This document shows, in pieces, positions 1-5,853 of a DNA stretch of 5,853 bases. The position numbers and the translations under genes were made by a program. This stretch comes from Clostridiales bacterium. Its GTDB lineage: Bacteria; Bacillota; Clostridia; Saccharofermentanales; Saccharofermentanaceae. Each line of letters begins with the position of its first letter. Position 1 is the first letter of the stretch. The notes below the pieces were generated by a model, which saw only the letters and a list, made by a program, of their open reading frames with translations, was not told the DNA's origin and did no database searches. The stretch lies in contig JAFGGR010000236.1 of assembly GCA_016930475.1 (NCBI GenBank), positions 1-5,853 of the forward strand. Direction: 5' to 3'.

Positions 1-2
1 CC

Positions 3-32
3 GGACGCGTACATCCGAGGGAGGAAACATGA
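3..32 (+). other. Possible 3' tail of an upstream gene overlapping the dapL start
   Basis: One forward frame is open from base 3 and ends in TGA at 30-32. This makes an ATGA overlap with the dapL start codon at 29. The nine visible codons (reading GRVHPREET) are too few to assign to any family. The reading is suggested only by the same style of tight overlap at the other junctions in the window and by the lack of room for a promoter ahead of dapL. A short open frame can easily occur by chance, and a second forward frame is also open through this stretch, so this is a weak call. Confidence 0.25.
17..25 (+). promoter_or_regulatory. Ribosome binding site of dapL
   Basis: The purine-rich string GAGGGAGGA contains the anti-Shine-Dalgarno match GGAGG (20-24) and ends three bases before the ATG at 29. 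It decides the dapL start, because the dapL frame remains open upstream to the window edge with no other ATG. Confidence 0.8.
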
Positions 33-1282
33 TCGGGATCAATCCATATTTCGCGCGGCTTCGCGGAGGATACTTATTCGCGGAAATCGCCAAGAGGACG
101 GAGGAGTATCGCCGCCTCAACCCCGATAAGGAATTGATTCGATTGGGGATCGGAGACGTGACCCAGCCGTTGGTGCCGGAAGTCATCCGGGCGATGCACG
201 GGGCGGTCGACGAGATGAGCCGGGAGGATACTTTTCGCGGCTACGGACCGTATTACGGTTATGATTTCCTGGTCCGCGCGATCATCGAAAACGACTACGC
301 GAAAAGAGGCGTTACGGTCGGAGAAGACGAAGTTTTTGTAAATGACGGCTGTAAAAGCGATTCGTCCGGTATCCTGGATCTTTTTTCGGAAGAAACATCG
401 ATCGCCGTGTGTGACCCGGTCTACCCGGTTTATGTCGACGCGGCGGTGATGTCCGGTCGCGGCGGCGTATTTGACGAGAAGACAGAGGCTTTCAGTCGAA
501 TAGATACGCTTCGATGTGATGCGGCGAACGGCTTTCTGCCGATCGTCCCGGACGCAGACGCGCCCGACGCTTTTCGCGGGTTGATCTTCCTTTGTTTTCC
601 GAATAATCCGACCGGGAAGGCGATCGGACGGGAGGACCTGAAGGCATGGGTCGAGTATGCGAATCGGACCGACAGCGTCATCCTTTATGACTCCGCTTAT
701 GAGGCGTATATTTCGGAGGATCTGCCGCATTCGATCTTTGAGATCGAGGGCGCGCGGACCTGCGCGATCGAATTGCGAAGCTTCTCGAAAACAGCCGGTT
801 TCACCGGTGTTCGTTGCGGCTACACGGTCATTCCGACCGAGCTCAAGAGGGACGGGACAAGGATCCGGGATCTGTGGGCCCGAAGACAGGCGACTCACTT
901 CAACGGGGTTTCGTATATCACCCAACGGGCGGCCGAAGCGGTGTATTCAAAGGTCGGAAAGCGCCAGACCGAAGGGGTCGTGCGGTATTATCTGGAGAAC
1001 GCGCGCGTGCTTCGACAGGGTCTTTCGGAATGCGGATTCAAGGTGAACGGCGGCGTGAACGCTCCGTACCTCTGGGTCGAGACGCCCGAAAAGAAGGCCT
1101 CATGGGCGTTTTTCGATGAACTTCTGGAAAAACATGCCATCGTCGTCACGCCCGGCTCCGGATTCGGTGCGGCCGGAGAAGGATATTTTCGGATCACGGC
1201 GTTCGGCAGTTGGGAAAATGCCAGTAAGGCGATTTTACGACTCAAAGCCGGGGACTATGCGGGAAACGGAAGGAGAGGATAA
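29..1282 (+). CDS. dapL: LL-diaminopimelate aminotransferase
   Basis: A pyridoxal-phosphate aminotransferase of fold type I, cytosolic. It converts tetrahydrodipicolinate plus glutamate to LL-diaminopimelate plus 2-oxoglutarate in one step, bypassing the acylated intermediates of the DapC/DapE routes to lysine and peptidoglycan. The 417 residues are close to the family's roughly 410. The N-terminus (MIGINPYFARL, then GGYLFAEIAKR) matches the usual DapL beginning, which together with the Shine-Dalgarno supports this start. Visible motifs are DGCKSD at 106-111, DPVYPVY at 129-135, FPNNPTG at 190-196, DSAYEAY at 221-227, the cofactor lysine K254 in SFSKTAGFTG, FNG with N292, and the carboxylate-binding R388 in GEGYFRITAFGS. 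Spacing between these residues closely follows the Arabidopsis enzyme (K129, K270, N309, R404). One oddity is that the normally Glu-containing motif after GYG reads PYYG (74-77). The stop codon overlaps the pyrG start by one base, so translation is probably coupled. The identity is secure; exact substrate preference is less so because of the changed motif. Confidence 0.95.
   Translation: MIGINPYFARLRGGYLFAEIAKRTEEYRRLNPDKELIRLGIGDVTQPLVPEVIRAMHGAVDEMSREDTFRGYGPYYGYDFLVRAIIENDYAKRGVTVGEDEVFVNDGCKSDSSGILDLFSEETSIAVCDPVYPVYVDAAVMSGRGGVFDEKTEAFSRIDTLRCDAANGFLPIVPDADAPDAFRGLIFLCFPNNPTGKAIGREDLKAWVEYANRTDSVILYDSAYEAYISEDLPHSIFEIEGARTCAIELRSFSKTAGFTGVRCGYTVIPTELKRDGTRIRDLWARRQATHFNGVSYITQRAAEAVYSKVGKRQTEGVVRYYLENARVLRQGLSECGFKVNGGVNAPYLWVETPEKKASWAFFDELLEKHAIVVTPGSGFGAAGEGYFRITAFGSWENASKAILRLKAGDYAGNGRRG
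1271..1278 (+). promoter_or_regulatory. Ribosome binding site of pyrG, inside the end of dapL
   Basis: AGGAGAGG lies within the final sense codons of dapL (encoding Arg-Arg-Gly). AGGAG (1271-1275) is six bases from the ATG at 1282 and nine from the second ATG at 1285, so spacing alone does not separate the two tandem starts. Its location inside dapL fits translational coupling. Confidence 0.75.
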
Positions 1283-2952
1283 TGATGAGCGAAGAGGAGA
1301 GAAATACTGTCGGCGAGGAGATTCGTGAAGTTCGGAAGGATCCCGTTAAGTACATTTTTGTGACCGGCGGCGTCGTTTCCGGTCTCGGAAAAGGCATCAC
1401 CGCGGCCTCGCTCGGCCGTCTTCTCAAGTGTCGGGGAATTCGGGTGACGATGCAAAAATTCGACCCGTACCTCAATATCGATCCGGGCACGATGAACCCG
1501 TATCAGCATGGGGAAGTCTTTGTGACGGACGACGGAGCGGAGACCGATCTCGACCTAGGGCACTACGAGCGATTCATCGATGAGAATCTATCTCAAAATG
1601 CCAATGTGACTGCGGGAAGGGTGTACCACACGGTTTTGGCAAAGGAGCGCCACGGTGATTATCGAGGAGGGACGGTTCAGGTCATCCCACATGTGACGAA
1701 TGAAATAAAGGAGCGTCTTCGCGCCGATAAAGACGGTTATGATATCGCCATCATCGAGATCGGCGGCACGATCGGAGACATCGAATCCCTGCCGTTTATC
1801 GAGGCGGCCCGACAGTTTTCGGCGGATATCGGCCGGGAGAACTGCATTTTTGTACATGTAACCCTAGTCCCTTATCTGTCGGCCTCTCAGGAACAGAAGA
1901 CCAAGCCGACCCAGCATTCGGTCAAGGAGGTTCTGTCGCATGGGATCCAGCCGGACATTTTAGTGTGCCGGACCGAGGTCGGACTGACCGCAGAGCTCAA
2001 GGACAAGATCGCCCTTTTTTGCAACGTGCCGGCGGACTGTGTGATCGAAAACCGTGATATGCCTCTTTTGTACGAGGTGCCGCTCGCGCTCGAGGCGCAG
2101 CATTTCGCGGACATCGTCTGCAGGAAATTCGGGATCTCCCGGTGTGTACCCGATATCGCGGAGTGGACGAACTTGGTACACAGTCTCAATTGTCCCAAAA
2201 GTACGACGACGATCGCGATTGTCGGAAAATACACGGGGCTTCACGACGCCTATCTTTCGGTGGTCGAGGCACTCACACATGCCGGCGCGTTTAATTCGAC
2301 AAAAGTCTCGATCCGGTGGGTCGAGTCCGATACCGTGACGGACGAGAGCGCTCCGTCGATTTTCGAGGGGGTCGGGGGAATACTCGTTCCCGGAGGATTC
2401 GGGACCCGCGGGGTCGAGGGGAAGATCGCCGCGGCGCGATTCGCGCGCGAGAACGGCGTCCCTTATTTCGGGATCTGTCTGGGAATGCATGTTGCAATGA
2501 TCGAATTTGCCCGACATGTATTAGAATATAAGGAGGCAAACAGTTCGGAACTTTGTCCGGACACACCGGATGCGGTGATCGACTTAATGCCGGATCAGAA
2601 CGGGATCGAGAATTTAGGCGGAACGATGCGGCTCGGTAAGTATCCGTGCCGCCTCTCGAAAAACTCCGCCGCGCGGCGCATTTACGGAGAAGAGATGATT
2701 TTCGAGCGGCACCGGCACCGTTATGAGGTGAACAACAAGTACCGCGAGCAATTTGAACAAGCCGGGATGAAGATGTCGGGCGTGTCCCCGGACGGAAGGA
2801 TCGTTGAGATGATCGAACTTCCCGACCATCCGTGGTTTGTTGCCTGCCAGTTCCATCCCGAATTCAAATCCAGACCGAACCGGGCGCACCCGCTATTCGC
2901 TGATTTTATTCGAGCCGCGATAAGCGTGGGAACGACCGCAAAGAGAGGATGA
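1282..2952 (+). CDS. pyrG: CTP synthase (glutamine-hydrolysing)
   Basis: Makes CTP from UTP, ATP and glutamine, the last step of de novo pyrimidine nucleotide synthesis; cytosolic, usually a tetramer. The synthetase domain spans about residues 23-285: P-loop GGVVSGLGKG (29-38, K37), DDGAETDLDLGHYERF (83-98), EIGGTIGDIES (159-169) and KTKPTQHS (206-213). D91 and E159 match the Mg-binding D72 and E140 of E. coli at a constant offset of 19. The class I glutaminase domain spans about 312-550: oxyanion-loop PGGFG (370-374), nucleophile C399 in GICLGMH, and H525 and E527 in FHPEF, corresponding to E. coli C379, H515 and E517. The C-to-H distance is 126 residues, against 136 in E. coli. Oddities are His403 in place of the usual Gln of the nucleophile elbow and about 22 charged residues before KYIFVTGG, with no alternative ATG, GTG or TTG start in that stretch. 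M1 (1282) overlaps the dapL stop; M2 (1285) is an equally usable start. The length of 556 aa is near the family's 535-550. Confidence 0.97.
   Translation: MMSEEERNTVGEEIREVRKDPVKYIFVTGGVVSGLGKGITAASLGRLLKCRGIRVTMQKFDPYLNIDPGTMNPYQHGEVFVTDDGAETDLDLGHYERFIDENLSQNANVTAGRVYHTVLAKERHGDYRGGTVQVIPHVTNEIKERLRADKDGYDIAIIEIGGTIGDIESLPFIEAARQFSADIGRENCIFVHVTLVPYLSASQEQKTKPTQHSVKEVLSHGIQPDILVCRTEVGLTAELKDKIALFCNVPADCVIENRDMPLLYEVPLALEAQHFADIVCRKFGISRCVPDIAEWTNLVHSLNCPKSTTTIAIVGKYTGLHDAYLSVVEALTHAGAFNSTKVSIRWVESDTVTDESAPSIFEGVGGILVPGGFGTRGVEGKIAAARFARENGVPYFGICLGMHVAMIEFARHVLEYKEANSSELCPDTPDAVIDLMPDQNGIENLGGTMRLGKYPCRLSKNSAARRIYGEEMIFERHRHRYEVNNKYREQFEQAGMKMSGVSPDGRIVEMIELPDHPWFVACQFHPEFKSRPNRAHPLFADFIRAAISVGTTAKRG
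2943..2949 (+). promoter_or_regulatory. Ribosome binding site for the gltB junction, inside the end of pyrG
   Basis: GAGAGGA lies in the last codons of pyrG (Lys-Arg-Gly-stop). From the end of AGAGG (2948) there are 6 bases to the ATG at 2955 and 11 to the gltB ATG at 2960. The best-spaced ATG is therefore not that of gltB, and the site is somewhat far for gltB itself. No other purine-rich site lies closer. Confidence 0.6.
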
Positions 2953-2963
2953 CGATGCTATGA
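2949..2963 (+). other. Mini-frame bridging pyrG and gltB (possible re-initiation element)
   Basis: The string ATGACGATGCTATGA is a complete four-codon frame (Met-Thr-Met-Leu, stop). Its first ATG overlaps the pyrG stop as ATGA (2949-2952) and its TGA overlaps the gltB start as ATGA (2960-2963). The internal ATG at 2955 has the best spacing to the upstream Shine-Dalgarno and would give a two-codon product ending on the gltB start. This arrangement could hand ribosomes from pyrG to gltB, but it could also be chance. No functional peptide is implied. Confidence 0.3.
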
Positions 2964-5853
2964 ACGGATATCCGGAAGCACAGGGACTGTATCGTCCGGA
3001 TTTTGAGCGCGACGCGTGCGGTATTGCCGTGGTCGCTGACATTAACGGAAAGAAATCGCATGAGATCGTCCGCGACGGGCTGGAGATCCTATTAAATCTC
3101 GAGCATCGCGGTGGCTCGGGGAGCGACCCGAAGACCGGTGACGGCGCGGGGATCCTCCTGCAGTTGCCGGATCGGTTTTTCAGAAAAGTATTGACGGGAA
3201 TCGATTTACCGGAGGTTGGAAAATACGGCGTCGGCATGTTGTTCATGCCCAGGATCTCGGAAGCTCGGGAGGCTTGTGCCAAGCTGATTCTGGGGATCGC
3301 TGGCGAACTGGGGCTTCGGGTGATCTGTCGTCGGGATCTTCCCGTCAATGATTCGATCCTCGGGGAGACAGCCAGGGAGTGCCGGCCGCATTTCGCGCAG
3401 TTCTTTTTCGAGCGGCCGGAATGGGTCTTGACGGAAGAGGCCTTCGAGAGGGTTCTCTATGTCATGCGCAAGCAGTGCGAGCAGTTGGCACCGGCGTTTC
3501 TGAAAAAGAACGGGGAGGGCTTCTATTTCGCGAGCCTTTCATCCCGGACCATCGTTTATAAGGGGATGCTTACCGTTAAGCAGATGGACGCCTTTTATAT
3601 GGATCTCGCCGATCTGGATCTGATGTCCGCGCTTGCGCTCGTGCACTCGAGGTATAGCACGAACACGTTTCCGAGCTGGGAGCGCGCCCACCCGTACCGT
3701 TACCTGATCCACAACGGAGAGATCAACACGATCCGCGGAAACATCAACGCGATGCACGCCCGCGAGTCGCACCTTGAGACGGAGTGGTTCGAGCACGAGG
3801 TCGAGAAGATCCTTCCGGTCATCAACGAAAACGGAAGCGACTCGGCGATGTTCGATAACTGCCTCGAGTTCCTGATGCTGTCCGGTCGGCCGATCGAACA
3901 TGCCGCGATGATGATGGTCCCCGAACCCTGGTCACACCGCGATGACTTAAGCGATGAGCGCAAGGCGTTCTTCGAGTATCACAGTATGCTGATGGAGCCC
4001 TGGGACGGGCCCGCAGCGATGGCGATGACGGACGGCAGAAGGATCTGTGCGCTTCTGGACCGCAACGGACTGCGGCCTTCCCGGTATTTGGTGACGAAGG
4101 ACGGCCGGGTGATCCTGGCGTCCGAGACCGGCGTTCTCAATATCCCGGAGGAACGGATCGCGCATAAGAATCGTTTGAGGCCGGGAAAAATGATCGTGAT
4201 CGATACCGAGCGCGGTCAGATCATCGGTGACGACGAGATCAAGGAAGAGCTTGCGCGGCAACATCCCTATCGCGAGTGGCTGGAACGATTCTCGGCGACG
4301 ACGGGCTCGTTGATCGGAGAAGAGAAACCGCACGAGGACGAAGTGGCGGAGAAAACACCGCTCGAGTCGCTGCAAAAGGCGTTCGGCTATACGCTTGAGG
4401 ATATACGCATGACCTTATTGCCGATGGCCAGGGAGGGTGCCGAGCCGGTCGGATCGATGGGCGACGACACTCCGCTGGCGGTGCTTTCCGAAAAGCCGCA
4501 GCTGCTTTTCGAGTATTTCCAGCAACAGTTCGCGCAGGTGACCAACCCGCCGATCGATGCACTCAGAGAGAAGATCGTCGTTTCCGAGAGTGTCTGTCTC
4601 GGCGCGGAGGGAAACGTGATACGGCCTGTGCCGGAGGACGCGCACAAAATCATTCTGCCGCACCCTATCCTTCTCGGACCGGAGGCGGAGATCCTTCGGT
4701 CTGCGGATACGGAGGGGTTTCGCGCAGCGACGCTGTCGCTTTTGTACCCCGCCGGCGGAAACGGAGAGGTGCTCGAAGCGCACTTGGAGCGGCTTTTTGA
4801 GAGGGCGGAGCGCGCTCTCGATGAGGGCGCGAATCTATTGATCCTCACAGACCGGGGTGTGTGCGAGAAAAAGTGTTCGATCCCCTCGCTTCTCGCTGTG
4901 TCCGGACTGCACCAACACATGACGCGCAAGCGCCGGAGAAAAGATTTCAGCCTGATCCTCGAATCCGGAGAGCCGCGCGACTCACATCAAATGGCACTGC
5001 TGATCGCGTTCGGCGCGTCGGCGATCCATCCGTATCTGGCGATTCGTACGATCGAGGAACAGATCCGGACCGGGACACTGACCCTGACCCTCGAAAAGGC
5101 ACTCGATAACTACGTCAAGGCCTGCGTTAAAAGCATCGTAAAAATTCTTTCGAAGATGGGGATCTCGATCATGCAGAGTTACCGGGGATCCCAGAACTTT
5201 GAGGCGCTCGGGATCGGACCGGAGGTGGTCGAGCGGTATTTTACCAATACGACGAGCCGGATCGGCGGCATCGGTCTTCCGGAGATCGCCGGGGAGACCG
5301 CGATGCGTCACGCGGCGGCGTTCACGTCGAACCGGACCGATCCGGGACTTTCCTCCGGCGGGAATTTTCAGTGGCGCAAGGACGGGGAATATCACCTTAT
5401 CAATCCCGAGACGGTCGTCCTGTTACAACAGGCCGTTCGAGCCGGAGATTACGAGTTATTTAAGAAATACAGTCGTGCGGCGAACGAGAGGAGCCGAAGC
5501 GCGTGCACCCTGCGCGGGCTTTTGGAGTTTGTCCCGACCAAAGATTCCGTTCCGATCGAGGAGGTCGAGCCGGTCGAACGAATCGTCCGCCGGTTCAAGA
5601 CCGGTGCTATGTCCTACGGTTCGATCAGCAGAGAGGCACATGAGACGCTCGCCGTCGCCATGAACCGACTCGGCGGAAAGAGCAATTCGGGAGAGGGCGG
5701 GGAGGACCCGGAGCGATTCAAGATCCTTCCGGACGGCGACTCGAAAAACAGCGCCATCAAACAGATCGCATCGGGGCGCTTCGGAGTGACCGCGTCTTAT
5801 CTTTTCAGCGCCAAGGAGCTTCAGATCAAGATGGCGCAGGGAGCAAAGCCCGG
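2960..5853 (+). CDS. gltB: Glutamate synthase large (alpha) subunit, 3' end cut by the window
   Basis: Transfers the amide nitrogen of glutamine to 2-oxoglutarate, giving two glutamates. 964 complete codons are present and the frame is open at the window end; the family is about 1,500 residues, so roughly two thirds are seen. A 19-residue propeptide precedes C20 in DACGIAV, the N-terminal nucleophile exposed by processing in this family. The class II amidotransferase domain (20 to about 440) shows NLEHRGG, TGDGAGILLQ, HSRYSTNTFPSW from 229, HNGEIN at 251-256, SDSAMFDN and LLDRNGLRPSRY. The central domain shows GSMGDDTP (498-505), FAQVTNPPID (from 524), ESGEPR (668-673), YRGSQNFEALG (from 741) and SRIGGIGL (from 766). 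The FMN-binding synthase domain begins with MSYGSISREAHETLA (from 884), GGKSNSGEGGEDPERF (from 905) and NSAIKQIASGRFG (from 930). The 3Fe-4S cysteines and C-terminal beta-helix lie beyond the window, so NADPH-type and ferredoxin-type enzymes cannot be told apart here; a following gltD would favour the NADPH type. The start at 2960 places C20 correctly; the two nearby ATGs at 2949 and 2955 share a different frame that stops at once. Confidence 0.96.
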   Translation, partial: MNGYPEAQGLYRPDFERDACGIAVVADINGKKSHEIVRDGLEILLNLEHRGGSGSDPKTGDGAGILLQLPDRFFRKVLTGIDLPEVGKYGVGMLFMPRISEAREACAKLILGIAGELGLRVICRRDLPVNDSILGETARECRPHFAQFFFERPEWVLTEEAFERVLYVMRKQCEQLAPAFLKKNGEGFYFASLSSRTIVYKGMLTVKQMDAFYMDLADLDLMSALALVHSRYSTNTFPSWERAHPYRYLIHNGEINTIRGNINAMHARESHLETEWFEHEVEKILPVINENGSDSAMFDNCLEFLMLSGRPIEHAAMMMVPEPWSHRDDLSDERKAFFEYHSMLMEPWDGPAAMAMTDGRRICALLDRNGLRPSRYLVTKDGRVILASETGVLNIPEERIAHKNRLRPGKMIVIDTERGQIIGDDEIKEELARQHPYREWLERFSATTGSLIGEEKPHEDEVAEKTPLESLQKAFGYTLEDIRMTLLPMAREGAEPVGSMGDDTPLAVLSEKPQLLFEYFQQQFAQVTNPPIDALREKIVVSESVCLGAEGNVIRPVPEDAHKIILPHPILLGPEAEILRSADTEGFRAATLSLLYPAGGNGEVLEAHLERLFERAERALDEGANLLILTDRGVCEKKCSIPSLLAVSGLHQHMTRKRRRKDFSLILESGEPRDSHQMALLIAFGASAIHPYLAIRTIEEQIRTGTLTLTLEKALDNYVKACVKSIVKILSKMGISIMQSYRGSQNFEALGIGPEVVERYFTNTTSRIGGIGLPEIAGETAMRHAAAFTSNRTDPGLSSGGNFQWRKDGEYHLINPETVVLLQQAVRAGDYELFKKYSRAANERSRSACTLRGLLEFVPTKDSVPIEEVEPVERIVRRFKTGAMSYGSISREAHETLAVAMNRLGGKSNSGEGGEDPERFKILPDGDSKNSAIKQIASGRFGVTASYLFSAKELQIKMAQGAKP

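Noticed and set aside
74..925. Long reverse-strand open frame of 283 codons opposite dapL
   Set aside because: It lies wholly antisense to a confidently identified gene, its translation has an Arg/Asp-rich composition without any recognisable motif, and such frames are expected opposite coding DNA with this codon bias.
1960..2517. Reverse-strand open frame of 185 codons opposite pyrG
   Set aside because: It is antisense to the conserved glutaminase region of pyrG, with no motif or convincing ribosome binding site.
2949..2957. ATGs at 2949 and 2955 as the gltB start
   Set aside because: Both are in one frame that stops at 2961-2963. Only the ATG at 2960 opens the frame encoding the DACG propeptide junction.
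1283..2959. A separate promoter or terminator between the genes
   Set aside because: The junctions are a one-base overlap and a seven-base gap. I saw no stem-loop followed by a T run at either, and no convincing -35/-10 pair was found by eye. An internal promoter inside a coding region cannot be excluded.
4387..4929. Reverse-strand open frame of 180 codons opposite gltB
   Set aside because: It is Ser/Arg-rich and motif-free, and lies opposite the central domain of gltB, which is intact in the forward frame.
5199..5663. Forward open frame of 154 codons in another frame of gltB
   Set aside because: It overlaps the uninterrupted gltB frame, which carries the conserved YRGSQ, SRIGGIGL and FMN-domain motifs; the alternative translation is Arg/Ser-rich.
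1..5853. Mobile element, CRISPR array, tRNA or an undescribed system
   Set aside because: No transposase, inverted repeats, regularly spaced repeats or tRNA-like folds were seen, and coding sequence of three known metabolic genes accounts for nearly every base.

Overview
This is a compact stretch of chromosomal housekeeping metabolism. Three genes lie head to tail on the + strand and fill essentially the whole window: LL-diaminopimelate aminotransferase (dapL, 29-1282), CTP synthase (pyrG, 1282-2952) and the 5' two thirds of the large subunit of glutamate synthase (gltB, from 2960 and still open at base 5853). There are no RNA genes, mobile elements, CRISPR repeats or long intergenic regions. 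I found no sign of a new defence, mobile or biosynthetic system.

The layout is that of one tightly packed transcription unit. dapL and pyrG overlap by one base (TAATG). pyrG and gltB are seven bases apart, and that gap holds a tiny ATG-to-TGA frame touching both neighbours through ATGA motifs. Each ribosome binding site lies at the very start of the window or inside the last codons of the gene before. No promoter or terminator is visible between the genes, so the transcription start must lie upstream of base 1. The first 32 bases also fit the last codons of an upstream gene ending in an ATGA overlap with dapL, but too little is present to identify it.

The three products share glutamine, glutamate and 2-oxoglutarate. 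DapL takes its amino group from glutamate and releases 2-oxoglutarate while making LL-diaminopimelate for lysine and peptidoglycan. PyrG hydrolyses glutamine to glutamate to aminate UTP to CTP. GltB takes the amide group of glutamine and transfers it to 2-oxoglutarate, making two glutamates. GltB could therefore recycle the 2-oxoglutarate released by DapL. This pathway logic is inference from known enzyme activities.

The organism is most likely a bacterium of moderately high G+C content (somewhat above 50% by eye). The DapL route to diaminopimelate, and the resemblance from memory of the PyrG and GltB sequences to clostridial (Bacillota) proteins, suggest an anaerobic Clostridia-like lineage. 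This assignment is tentative. The points most worth a second look are two substitutions at normally conserved active-site positions: His in place of Gln four residues after the PyrG glutaminase nucleophile, and Tyr in place of the substrate-contacting Glu in DapL. The forced N-terminal extension of PyrG and the unusual pyrG-gltB junction are also of interest.
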